This document shows positions 23,448 through 32,785 of a stretch of DNA of 64,000 nucleotides, in pieces. The notes beneath the pieces are model-generated. The model worked only from the letters and a program-made list of their open reading frames with translations. It did no database searches and was not told where the DNA came from. How positions within the stretch are numbered: position 1 is the stretch's first letter; every line of letters begins with the position of its first letter. The translations under genes were made by a program, and so were the position numbers. The stretch lies in the NCBI GenBank assembly GCA_026182355.1, contig JAPFBL010000068.1, positions 10,701,001-10,765,000 on the forward strand, in the 5' to 3' direction. The stretch is from Hermatobates lingyangjiaoensis. Taxonomy: Eukaryota > Arthropoda > Insecta > Hemiptera > Hermatobatidae.

Positions 23448-23565
23448 TACTATAAGTAAAATATAGTAATCGTGATAAGAAAACATATAGAGATTTTGAT
23501 GGATTGTAAAAGTGTTTGTTTGTATGTTGATGTGTGTGTTTGGTTGAGAGGGTATCGGCACAGGT
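23448..23565 (-). repeat. Interspersed repeat R1, truncated
   Basis: Plus-strand text TACTATAAGTAAAATATAGT, then AATCGTGATAAG, AGATTTTGATGG, and GTGTGTGTTTGG corresponds to the inverse of the R1 end at 56.6-56.7 kb. Confidence 0.6.
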
Positions 23566-24023
23566 CACTTTAGGTATACCACTTTCATATCATAGGTACT
23601 CCAAAACAGCCCTTATATGTATATGAATATGTATATTTGGAGAATATTGCCTCAAGGGCAGTTTACTTTACTCCCTATAATGTATTTTCAGATACTATGT
23701 TTTACTTTAAATATGTAGAAGATAGCAATCTCGACAAATTATATAACAAGATTTTGATGAATCTATACGTTTTCAGAGTTTACATTTTTTTATGCAAAAA
23801 GGGGACAAATTCGCTTCTTGTCTTTAGTGACTCTTCAAACATTAAATTTCGGATTAAGTACTGTCTCAATAAAAACTCGATAAGCTAATATAGTGGCAGA
23901 GGTAATAATAAAGTAGAAATGAGATTATTAAGTTCTATCTACCGTAACTTTATAGATTGTTCTAGAAAAATTATTACAATCTGTGGTATATGAGCTAGTA
24001 GATACAGCCACATTAAAATAAAT
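23566..24023. other. No gene recognised
   Basis: An 83-codon plus frame at 23,637-23,888 has no recognisable similarity; composition matches the background. Confidence 0.35.
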
Positions 24024-24400
24024 GGGGGGGGGGGGGGGGAAAGCTTAGCTCAGTTTTTAATTTACTCCCCTCTAAACTGGTAGGTCCGAGGTTCAATCTC
24101 CATATGGCCCTCAATTTATTCACGTGGGAGGTGAAAAAATCAGAGTACGGTCGTTCGGAGAGGACATTAAGCCGTCAGTCCCAAAGCCTGTACGATGTCA
24201 AGTACTCGTTAAAGATCCCTACTCTGAACTACACTTGAGTTAGGCAAAATTTATGACTCTCAATATAGAATCAACAGGTAATGTGTCCCCATTACTATAA
24301 ATGAGTGCCAAATAATAAATGAGCCACAATTTCCACCCCTAGAACAGCACTAAAAGGTGAAAGCCTTATAATTGTGGGCGTTGGAAACAAACAACGACAT
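24024..24400 (+). mobile_element. tRNA-derived SINE
   Basis: After a poly-G run (24,024-24,039) comes AAGCTTAGCTCAGT, resembling an RNA polymerase III A box (TAGCTCAGT). About 40 nt later comes GGTCCGAGGTTCAATCTC, resembling a B box. A conserved-looking body follows: CGGAGAGGACATTAAGCC, GTACGATGTCAAGTACTC. The body recurs at 50,515-50,620 without the tRNA head. A box, B box and a non-tRNA body together are the hallmark of a tRNA-derived SINE; the family name is not recognised. Confidence 0.7.
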
Positions 24401-24867
24401 TAAAATAAATGAGGTCATTAAATTGTTTGTCTTTTTTTTTGGATTATCTTTTTTTTTTTAAATACGGCCATGCGAGAGTCACAAGGGAATCCCAAATCAC
24501 ACTGATTTCCAATGAGTTTGATCGATCGTACATTTACTTACTGCAAAGTTGAGCATAGGCCACTCTACTCATGTTGCATTAAATGTCTAACTTGGTTCAA
24601 CTGATAACAGCAAATACTCTGGATATATTTGGCAGGATGTCAATAGCAGTGTCCCAACCATTATTTCTTTGAGAATAATGGTTTACTAGGAAAAAATAAA
24701 AAGTAATATGGTAAAATATTTATTCTCCTTCTAAATGGTGAACTGATAAGTTTAAAATGACCTTACGTATTTCATGTGCAATAAAAAACCAACATCGTCT
24801 TGCATGTGTTATTCGCAATGAAGTTAATACTTGTTTATATCTGAAATAAACTGAAATATATTTGATA
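24401..24867. other. R2 copy on minus strand at 24,530-24,595; otherwise no gene
   Basis: The minus strand at 24,530-24,595 reads GAGTGGCCTATGCTCAAC, then TTTGCAGTAAGTAAATG, an R2 copy. The remainder is AT-rich. Confidence 0.45.
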
Positions 24868-25198
24868 CTAGCAAACGTACCCGTCTTTGACGGAATCAAA
24901 AATTCTATTATACTTGGTATTCCAAAATATCAATTATCGTATTATACTAATACTACAATTAGAAGTTATAGAATAGTAGAAAATACCATTATTAGTACAA
25001 TGCTAAACAAATGCCTCTGTATACAAAGATTAGATTTTAAGTTAGACATACACAAATCTACAATCAATGTTTCAGCTTTAAATGTCTTATGGTAGCAATA
25101 TTTTGTGGACAAACCGACAGACAGAAATTATTCTAAGGGTACATGTGGCTACTCTGAAGTATGAAACGTAAAGAAAACTTGAATGAGTTAGTTCTAAT
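24868..25198 (-). mobile_element. Helitron fragment H5 (short, 5' truncated)
   Basis: On the minus strand the element ends in CTAG followed by T. Before it lies the hairpin CCGTC AAA GACGG a few nucleotides from the end, the classic Helitron 3' terminus. The segment TAGAAGTTATAGAATAGTAG with ...AATACCATTATTAG matches copies H1-H4. The subterminal 5'-type sequence (TATGAAACGTAAAGAAAAC) is at about 25,155-25,180, but the TC 5' end is missing. No helicase is present. Confidence 0.75.
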
Positions 25199-25221
25199 TA
25201 ACGTGCTCCCAGTCAAAAGCT

Positions 25222-25600
25222 AGCACGCAAGCCACTGGGCTACTCTAGTTCCATACCTTACTTTATTACCAGTGTTTATATTACGCAAATATTAAATTAA
25301 AAAAAAATATTTTTGTTGTATTTATTTATAATACATTTGCACTACTGTCATCGGCGAGCAAGCAAGCTGCTGGCTACCCTGGCTAGATCCCTTTACTTTA
25401 TTACCATCTTTTAAATTATCCACATTTTAAATTCAAAAAAATATTTGTTTGTTACATTTATTTATAATACATTTGCACTACTGTCATCGGCGATCACGCA
25501 AGCCACTGGGCTACTCTGGTCCCATACCTTACATTATTACCAGTGTATTTATTAAGCAAATATTAAATTAAAAAAAAGTTGACAGTTATATATAATACAT
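25222..25600. repeat. Tandem repeat, unit about 135 bp, about 2.8 copies
   Basis: The marker CGCAAGCCACTGGGCTACTC (or AGCAAGCTGCTGGCTACC) recurs at about 25,224, 25,360 and 25,495. Each is followed by CTTACTTTATTACCAG and a TTATTTATAATACATTTGCA segment. The array lies between two Helitron 3' ends. One inverted unit lies at 28,412-28,568, again next to a Helitron 3' end. Confidence 0.8.
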
Positions 25601-27010
25601 AGCAAACGTACCCGTCTTTGACGGAATCAGAAGTTCCTGTTTTGGTTTATTGCCGTGTGCCTATGCCTTTCGGCTATACCACGGAGGAATCAGAAGTTCC
25701 GTCATTTTTGGTATTTCAAAATGTCATTAGAAATTATAGAATAGTAGAAAATACCATTATTACTACAGTGTTAAACAAATGCCTCCAGCTAATACACTAC
25801 ATTAGCTGTCTGTCCTTCAGGTTCATGGTAGAAGAAAGAGTTGAAACCTCTGACCGTTGAGCATGTAAACTACATTTGACCATGTGAGAAAAACTTGGTT
25901 TTGCTACCTTGTATTCCTGCGTTAGATGAAGTCTCCCTTTGCGACTTACTTTAACGTCATTGCGAAATAGACTCTGACCGGACTTTGCAATCATTTCAAC
26001 GTAAACAGACAGTGGCTCGGAATCAATGGTATGTGAAGTATACACTCCCCAATACCACATCCAGTCATTATGTCCGCCTCTATGGCATATCTGTGTAGAG
26101 CACGAACTCAGAGTCGTGTCCTGTTGCACAGTTTTGGGGCACTCATGTTTCGTAACATGAAATTTGTTACTGCTACTAAATTGCAGCATGATTGGTTCTC
26201 CTACTTTAAGTTTTTACTCATGAGCAGGCAGTCCAGGAGAAATAAATTCAGAGTCAAGAAATTCAATTAGATAATGAACTGCTTCTTCATCACTAATCCA
26301 ATCTCTTTACTGACTTGTAAGTTCTTTCCTCGGCTTCATATAGTGTAAGAACTTGTTTGTTGATTTCTTATGCCTGTTCATATTAAGGGCTGAGAATTGC
26401 TCGTTTACAAAACATTTATTCTCAATAGATAGTACATCCTTAACTCTGTGAAACACCATTTCAATGATGTCAAATACGCAATATATTCATATGCTCAATT
26501 GAAATTAAAATCAACTAACAATACCTACTTGCCACACCTGTGTATTTTCAAAACAAACTTGTCTGTGAAGTTAGGAAAATACAGCTAAAAGCCCCATAAC
26601 TTCGCTTCTGTACTGAATTAATAATCTATTTAGAGCCCATAATTTAAGTTAGGCACACAAAAATCCAGTGTCAATGTTTCAGCTTGCTATGTCTTACGGT
26701 GGCTGTGTTTACTTGTGACAAACATTTTTGCGTTAAACGTCCATAACTTCACTTCTACGTTGAATTTCCAATCAATTCATAGCCTATATTTTAAGTTAGA
26801 CCTACACAAATCTACTGTAAAAGTTTCAGCTTTATATGTCTTATGGTAGCTGAGTTTACCTGTGACAAAGTTTTGCGGACAAACCGACAAACCGACAGAA
26901 ATTTTTCTAAGGGTGGATTCGGTTTCTCCAATGTATGAAACGTAAAGAAAACTTGAAATGAGTCAGTTCTAAGCAATGTACAGACAAAATCATTATTTTA
27001 TTTATAAAGA
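25598..27010 (-). mobile_element. Helitron H1 with decayed helicase
   Basis: On the minus strand the 5' end is A|TCTTTATAAATAAAAT and the 3' end carries the GACGG hairpin and GTTTGCTATG, so the terminal CTAG has mutated. The 5' subterminal text TGTACATTGCTTAGAACTGA is shared with H2 and H4. The minus strand at about 25,797-26,330 encodes Helitron helicase relics (separate entry). The 135-bp tandem repeat abuts its 3' end. At about 1.4 kb it is a deletion derivative that lacks the Rep part. Confidence 0.8.
25797..26330 (-). pseudogene. Helitron helicase C-terminal remnant
   Basis: In frame pieces on the minus strand I read EFLDSEFISPGLPAHE, a stop, KLKVGEPIML, and in another frame APKLCNRTRLRVRALHR. 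Then come IPLIPS, FTLK, and SPVRVYFAMT. These match, in order, the C-terminal part of Pif1-type Helitron helicases (the segments around GLPPH, LKVG-PIMLLRN, PKLCNGTRL, and the motif VI region before KSQGQ). Several frameshifts and stops show it is dead. The 130-residue uninterrupted frame (25,797-26,189) is an out-of-frame path through it. Confidence 0.7.
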
Positions 27011-27829
27011 TTAGTTCTTGGTAATCATTAATTTTCAGCACTTCAACTACGCTATTAACTCAGAGTAACGAGTTTTGCAACGCTATGACGTCATAAAAAC
27101 GTAAACACACATCCACACCCTCAAGTCCTCTTGAGTTATTAACACCAAGTTGTTATAATATTATTAGAGTGTCCTTTTTTTATTTTAAAAATAACTGTCA
27201 TAGATAAAAGGTATTTTTTAATCTACATTTAATGCGTATGCATTTTACATATTTCTATTTTACAAATATGTACATGTATATATATGATTATGTGTGTACA
27301 TCAACTTTGGTTTCATTTAGCTGTTAACCATATACGGGTTTAGGACAAAATGAAATTCAAATTTGGATCCTAACTACACTGAACTTAATACTTCCAAAGA
27401 GAGCTTTATTTAATCTGGAAAAGATATTTCGGCTTTAGTGTGCCAATACGGTGTAAAGATTCAGTTGAATTGAAATATTACAATGGTGAATTATTACATA
27501 GATTAGTTTACGGTATAAACTTTCAGATACTATTAAGTAATATTACCTCTCCTTCTATAAATTCCTTATTGGTTATAATTACGTAGCACCATCAGACCTG
27601 ACGGTGGTAAATGTTCTCTTTTGTCATCCATGTTCCTAGTTCACATCCCACTTTTCTACCTCACCATTCGTTTTCAAAACGCACCATATATCATTTCTTC
27701 ACTAAAACTTTGTTATCACTTTTCACAACCACTTGACCACATCCTCTAGCAAAGATTCATACAATTTGTTCAATAATGTACTTTTATTTCTTCAGCATCA
27801 CTATACTTTACTCATAAAGTGACACGATT
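27011..27829. other. No gene recognised
   Basis: AT-rich flank of Helitron H1. No repeat or exon recognised. Confidence 0.35.
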
Positions 27830-27933
27830 AACTAATTCTTATCATTAATTCAGTAAAGGTATGAAGTATAAATACCTTACTCACAAAGCAACTATACAAT
27901 ATTTACTAAGGTGGTGGTAAATTTCTTCAAATA
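27830..27933 (+). repeat. Left part of a duplicated segment (paralogue at 30,525-30,630)
   Basis: ATTAATTCAGTAAAGGTATG ... CTATACAATATTTACTAAGG ... TTTCTTCAAAT occurs here and at 30,530-30,620 in the same orientation. The right continuation resumes at 28,751 (TATATAATAATCTTG). Confidence 0.8.
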
Positions 27934-28002
27934 ATATATATATATATATATATTTCAATATAGACAAAGAAACATAGAGAAATTAAAAGAACACACTTAC
28001 AG

Positions 28003-28036
28003 TCTCTAATTTTCGGTTTGAACCGTCTTCAGGAGA
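28003..28036 (-). ncRNA. Hammerhead ribozyme, family C
   Basis: Mirror copy of the motif at 28,127-28,160: helix I TCTC/GAGA, core CTGAAGA, C, helix II GGTT/AACC, GAAA, AATT palindromic helix III (first A shared with GAAA), A at the cleavage site. Confidence 0.75.
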
Positions 28037-28126
28037 GATAAGAGAGGGAAACCAAGCGCACTGGTTCAGAGACGGTTCGGTCTCCAACCGTCTCTGAACC
28101 AGTGCGCTTGGTTTCCCTCTCTTATC

Positions 28127-28160
28127 TCTCCTGAAGACGGTTCAAACCGAAAATTAGAGA
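28127..28160 (+). ncRNA. Hammerhead ribozyme, family C
   Basis: Helix I TCTC pairs with GAGA. The core CTGAAGA fits CUGANGA. Helix II is GGTT CA AACC, preceded by one extra C that could alternatively pair with the G of GAAA. GAAA then ATT gives the self-complementary AATT as helix III, and A precedes the predicted cleavage point. All invariant residues are present in both arms. Confidence 0.75.
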
Positions 28161-28252
28161 CTGTAAGTGTGTTCTTTTGATTTCTCTATGTTTCTTTGTC
28201 TATATTGAACTACATTTGTCCGTTTTGGATCGTACTTTCAACGAAAAAGTGT

Positions 28253-28280
28253 AGATATATATATATATATATATATATAT
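28253..28280. repeat. (TA)n microsatellite
   Basis: Right-hand TA tract of the family C foldback; it is followed by GTTTG tandem repeats at about 28,291-28,312. Confidence 0.9.
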
Positions 28281-28411
28281 GAAGTTCATGAGTTTGTTTG
28301 TTTGTTTGTTCACCCATTTTCCGTAGAGAGAGACCTGACATTATAATAAATATTAGTTATTACCTGAATAATGTTAAATAAAAGGAAATTATTATTTAAT
28401 TCCAAAAATTG

Positions 28412-28568
28412 CAGGCAGGATAGCCAGTGGCTTGCGTAAGCGCCGATAACGATAATGCAAATATATTACACATAAATGTAAAAAAAAAATTATTTTGAAT
28501 TTAATATTTGTGTAATAGGAACACTGGTAATAAAGTAACGTATGGAACCAGTGTATCCCAGTGGCTTG
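28412..28568 (-). repeat. Single inverted copy of the 135-bp repeat unit
   Basis: AGCCAGTGGCTTGCG ... ATTTTGAATTTAATATTTG ... TGGTAATAAAGTAACG ... CCCAGTGGCTTGTGG is the inverse of the units at 25,222-25,600. It lies directly 5' of the Helitron 3' region of H3. Confidence 0.75.
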
Positions 28569-28750
28569 TGGCTTGTCCATGAACCTGAAAGACAGACAGC
28601 TAATGTGGTATATACAGAGGCATTTGCTTAACATTGTACCAATAATGATATTTATTTATATTTCTATAATTTCAAATGATATTTCGGAATACCATGTATC
28701 ATCTCTGATTTTTTGAAAAAGTAACTGTCAAAGACGGGCAGTTTTGCTAG
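28569..28750 (+). mobile_element. Helitron H3, 3' terminal part
   Basis: CCATGAACCTGAAAGACAG, AGGCATTTGCTTAACATTG and GACGGGCAGTTTTGCTAG|T match the ends of the other copies. The terminal CTAG is followed by T. The paralogous segment at 30.63 kb lacks the insertion and shows the target as A|TATATAATAATC. Confidence 0.8.
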
Positions 28751-28870
28751 TATATAATAATCTTGTATTTAAATAGAAATAATTATTGAAGTTAACCTGC
28801 AAAAATGTCACTGTTCCATTTTAAACAAATGGAGCCACAATTTGTGATTCTGGCTATTTAGTTGACATTT
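28751..28870 (+). repeat. Right part of the duplicated segment
   Basis: TATATAATAATCTTG, then TCACTGTTCCATTTTAAA, parallels 30,631-30,645 and TTTCACTGTTCTATTTTAAA near 30,840. About 170 bp in the paralogue has no match here, so the duplication is old or rearranged. Confidence 0.6.
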
Positions 28871-28998
28871 AGTGTAGACAGAGATCTACATACAAATTGT
28901 CCTTCAGGGTAAAGAGTTTGAAAACAGTTCTAGAATGGGAAAAATCTTGTAAAGATTTTCAAGTAAGTTAATACAGATTAAACAAAAGGTATAAAATA

Positions 28999-29509
28999 TC
29001 TATACAAATAAAAGAAAGGTTTTGTCTGTACATTGCTTAGAACTGACTCATTTTATTTTTTCTTTACGTTCCATACATTAGAAAAACCGAATACACCCTT
29101 AGAAAAATGTTCATCCATGGAGTCTGTGGGTATAACACGCATAACATTGATTCCGAGCCACTATCCGTTTCCGTTCAAACGATTGCAAAGTCCCGTCAGA
29201 GTTTGTTTCACAATGACGTTAACTAAGTCGCAAGGGGAAACTTTATCTAATGCAGGAATTGAAGTGAGCGAGACCAAGTTTTTCTGACATGGTCAACTGC
29301 ACTTTGCTTGCTCAAGAGTCAGAGGTTCCAACTGTTTGTTCTTCCATGAATCTGAAGGACAGACAGCTAATGTGGTGTTTGCTACAGAGGCATTTGCTTA
29401 ACACTGTGCTTATAATGGTATTTTCTACTATTCTATAATTTCTAATGATATTTTGGAATACCAAGTACAATCGAATTTTTGACTTCGTCAAAGACGGTAC
29501 GTTTACTAG
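28999..29509 (+). mobile_element. Helitron H2, complete ends, 511 bp
   Basis: It begins A|TCTATACAAATAAAAG and ends CTAG|T. The 3' hairpin CGTC AAA GACG lies at 29,486-29,496, 9 nt before CTAG. There is no target duplication, as expected for insertion between A and T. It contains only the tail of a helicase, so it is a short non-autonomous copy. It shares the 5' subterminal TGTACATTGCTTAGAACT and the 3' region with H1, H3, H4 and H5. Confidence 0.88.
29128..29400 (+). pseudogene. Helitron helicase motif VI remnant
   Basis: The frame reads ITRITLIPS, FPFKRLQSPVRVCFTMT, LTKSQGETL, then a stop where S is expected. It continues as HGQLHFACSRVRG...LFFHE and ends with a TANVVFATEAF segment. This corresponds to the end of Pif1-like Helitron helicases (FP-KR-QFP--L-FAMTINKSQGQTL ... 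SHGQLYVA-SR). In-frame stops and the absence of upstream domains make it a relic carried inside H2. Confidence 0.85.
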
Positions 29510-30524
29510 TAAAACTATCAATAAAGAGATCTCAAGAACTTTTATATGTTATATTGTATTTATAAACATGTACTTACAGGTTGATCTACGCTTTTTTATT
29601 TAAATAAACATAATTTATTCGGGTATATATATTCATGAGGTGTTACAAAGTAGGTATATCGTTTCATATTAGATTTTTTATATAACAGTTGATTGTTTAC
29701 ACTATTCGCTGAGTATATTTATTACATATATGTATATATATCATTTAGTGACAGTAGACTTGGCTAGGACGATACATTTTTAATTTGATATAATAAGAAA
29801 ACTGGTTCACGGTGTCTTCAATCGACAATAATAGGATGTTGATAAAAACAACCAGGGTCAAATAGTGCAAACAAGTTATTATTGACATATCCTCCTGAGA
29901 GTTATCAGTGTAGCAATACAGTTGTTTGTTACAGTAATAACGAAGCCTGCGGGAGTAGTCTCGTCTACGTCATGTTCTACAAGATATTTCCAATCAATAG
30001 AGTTACATCATTTGACGACATTTGAACAACTCTACTTGATGAAACGAAGCGCACTGTCATCAACGGAATAATACTGCTTCTAGCCTCTAATTAATTCAAC
30101 AATATTTTAATACTAAGAATTAAGAAAAAATTATTCATTCTTTTTAAAATCGATAACGATTTCGTAATAACAAATGCTGACAGTGATAATAATAAGATTT
30201 GATCGAGAGGTCATTAATAATACTGGTAAAGCTGTCTTAATGATTAATAATTACACTTCTACTTTAGTTTATAACTTTATAGTAATAGTCACATAAGGTC
30301 TCCTATTCAAGTACTTCTAAGTGTCATATATACTAATTCATTCAGAAAACATTCATATGTCGTAACGAATAAGGTATGAAACAAATTAGCAGTCCTTTAA
30401 AACCCATAGGCTCTCCTAAAAATCCATTAAAAGGAATCAAAAAAGTCTTGTTATAGCCAATGCCAGCCGGTGGCAATTCTACTGTTAGGTAAAGTAAAGT
30501 AATAAAGTAAAACGATGTAGTAAT
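29510..30524. other. No gene recognised
   Basis: AT-rich sequence after H2. No repeat or exon recognised. Confidence 0.35.
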
Positions 30525-30890
30525 TTCATCATTAATTCAGTAAAGGTATGAATTATGACTACCGGACTCAAGAAGCAGCTATACAATATTTACTAAGGTG
30601 ATGGTCAATTTCTTCAAATGCTATACTCCATATATAATAATCTTGAAATTTAAATAACTGATTATAGTGATGTTTACTTGAATATTAAAAGCACTTAATA
30701 GAAATGACAAGACTCCAGAGTTTGGGGGACTAATGGAAGCAACATGTGTCACGAATACTGTCAGCAGGCGTAAGTGCTCTCTGCTGTGAACTGGCAGCAG
30801 CCGTACAGTATCTCAAAATTGTGCCACTAAAATAAAAGGATTTCACTGTTCTATTTTAAATTATCGGAGTCTGAATTTATTTCATTTCCT
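30525..30890 (+). repeat. Paralogous segment without the transposon insertions
   Basis: It matches 27,830-27,930 and then continues directly across the point at 30,630/30,631 into TATATAATAATCTTG. At the first locus about 820 bp (foldback, repeat unit, Helitron H3) intervenes. It therefore serves as an empty-site reference. Confidence 0.75.
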
Positions 30891-31651
30891 GTCAAGATGA
30901 ACTCAGTATTACACTTTCTATGAGTAAAATAAAAAAAAGTCTGTTCAATTCGACAAATATAATTCCCCATTTTTCATATAGATTAGCTGTTATTATATAC
31001 CGTAAATTAACCAAATCTGCATTTTACGTTTGCAAAGAAAAAGTAACAGTATTTCATAATTATTCATAAAATAATAATTGTTATTATTATATAATTGATT
31101 ATATCTAGGAAAAATGAAAAAAAAAAAGTAGAATTAATAAGATAATCATAAAAAATTGATATTGTTAAAAGGGAAGTGTATCATTCTCACAAAACTTCAA
31201 AAAGCTGTTAACGAATTTTCTTGTATAATTTAGCAGGTTTAAAACAAATAGTTAGATAACTTTAAAAAAATAAACATTTAATTCTTTTTTACTAAATAAT
31301 AAAGAATGTCCCAAGATAAACAATTCCAACCTTATTTTCAATTCATGAATGTTTAATAGTTCGCATCATTTTTCATTATTTTTTTTTAACGAATTCACAA
31401 AATTAATGAATAATGTATTTGAAAAGTATTAACCTAAAATAACATTTCATGTCACAGGATTTAGAATTCTATTTTAAAGAATAAGTAATTGGAACTCATT
31501 TTTACTTTTAAAAATGAGACAAGAATTACAGAGGCAAGCGTGTTTCTGTTTGTACGTAAGGTTTTTGTCTGAAACTTGGCACAGACGTTATTCAACACTA
31601 GATTTTTCATGTGGAGGTATAAAATGTTGGGCATGCTGTCTCTTGGAGAGG
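30891..31651. other. No gene recognised
   Basis: Strongly AT-rich; no feature seen. Confidence 0.35.
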
Positions 31652-31659
31652 ATTCAGGT
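31652..31659 (+). repeat. Target-site duplication of the hAT element (left)
   Basis: ATTCAGGT, identical to 32,778-32,785. Confidence 0.88.
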
Positions 31660-32777
31660 CATGGTTGCCAGATCCCAGTGATCAAATAAAGCCAAGTCGA
31701 GAAACATAAAAGCCAAAAAAAGCCAAATAATTTTATTAACTACAATTATATAATTTTAATTATAAATTACATAAAAACTTCTTCTTCAAAAAGGTTGTCC
31801 TCTTCATTGTTAACAGACTTATTAGAGTATTTCTTACAGTATAAAATGTCAGCTTTGAACCTTTCAATATTTTGGTTGAAGGAACAAATTCCTTACAGCA
31901 CATTAGAAGTCAAGAGTTCTGCTCTAATTCTAATGATTGCTTCCAATAGAGACAGCTAAAGTCTATTTCTTCCTTAAGTTTTTATGCAAGTTAGTAAACA
32001 CCCCCTCCACTACGGCATTGCTTATAGGTGTTACAGGCAAGTAAGAGCAAATATAGCAAGCTCTTTAGTGGATGCTGCATTACTCCCTTCTAAAACCGCT
32101 GTGCTCTGAGGTATTCCACTTTCTTTAAGTTGTTTTTGTTCTTTCCAACAACAATGGGCAATTTTTGGTACTGTTCTTTGGGCAATTTTGAAAATATTGG
32201 TCTTGAAACTTGGTTTAAAATTATTATAGGGCTGTAATTGATTAGATTTTTAAAAAATTTCTTGCTGCAGTAAGTTGCCTTTTTAACTTGATCATGGGCT
32301 TACTCCAGGATGGATAAAAATCTCCTTTTAACATCCCAGATTACTTGTTGGCAATTTTGAAAATCTCGGCACAATAGTGCATCTGCACAGTTTACAATAT
32401 GCTGACTTTGAGCCATCAGTTGATTTGGTGATCCACACGAATGTCTTTTCCCATTGAATGCTATATTTTCGGTTGCTATCGTTTGATGGTTTCCACTTTG
32501 GTATGATGATGGGTTCAAAAGTAAGAAATATTGAATGGCAAACCTTTGAGCCACAACAGAATACGTTCAGTACAGAATCAAAATACATAGATGTTAAGTA
32601 CGGTAGTGAAGCAGCATTATTGCACACTAAATATCGTTATTCATGTAATTATGTTAAATTTCTATTAAAAAACCCAAAAAAATGCCAAAAAGTCAAAAAA
32701 AATTTTGTAAGCGAAACACAAATATAAAAAGCCAATTTTGAGGAATTTGGCGTTAAAAGTCAATATTGGCAACCCTG
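31660..32777 (-). mobile_element. hAT DNA transposon, internally deleted (1,118 bp)
   Basis: The ends are CATGGTTGCCA at the left and, inverted, CAGGGTTGCCAA at the right. These are hAT-like terminal repeats beginning CA-GG, and the left differs by one base at the third position. The element is flanked by a perfect 8-bp duplication (ATTCAGGT), the size typical of hAT. The interior on the minus strand keeps pieces of a BED zinc finger and of the C-terminal dimerisation region, with most of the catalytic domain missing or scrambled. Confidence 0.88.
31800..32627 (-). pseudogene. hAT transposase remnant (BED finger and C-terminal dimerisation region)
   Basis: The minus-strand frame 32,627-32,328 contains QWEKTFVWITKSTDGSKSAY, then CKLC. 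This is the start of a BED-type zinc finger (W, aromatic, then C-x2-C); the expected His pair is lost by frameshift after VPRFSKL. A second frame gives QQVIWDVKRRFLSILE. Near 31,900-32,110 a further frame reads LAIFALTCLPVTPISNAVVE and GVFTNLHKNLRK, resembling the hAT dimerisation segment (L-I-P-SNA-VER-FS). Frameshifts and stops make it inactive. Confidence 0.75.
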
Positions 32778-32785
32778 ATTCAGGT
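32778..32785 (+). repeat. Target-site duplication of the hAT element (right)
   Basis: ATTCAGGT, identical to the left copy. Confidence 0.88.

Larger units (their letters stand above)
27953..28209. mobile_element. Near-perfect palindromic foldback, hammerhead family C
   Basis: The left arm TTCAATATAGACAAAGAAAC through CAGAGACGGTT is mirrored by AACCGTCTCTGAACC through GTTTCTTTGTCTATATTGAA. The arms are about 120 bp each, almost identical, around a short loop near 28,078. (TA)n borders both sides (27,934-27,952 and 28,253-28,280). The near identity of the arms suggests recent origin or arm-to-arm conversion. Both arms contain intact hammerhead motifs pointing outward. Confidence 0.9.

Noticed and set aside
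24046..24100. A functional tRNA gene
   Set aside because: The A and B boxes are present, but no cloverleaf with acceptor stem and anticodon arm can be folded, and a SINE body follows.
25222..25600. CRISPR-like array
   Set aside because: The repeats are 135 bp, contiguous and few, in eukaryotic DNA beside Helitrons; it is a minisatellite.
26070..26270. 66-codon plus-strand frame
   Set aside because: It is antisense to the Helitron helicase remnant.
32458..32727. 89-codon plus-strand frame
   Set aside because: It is antisense to the hAT transposase remnant.
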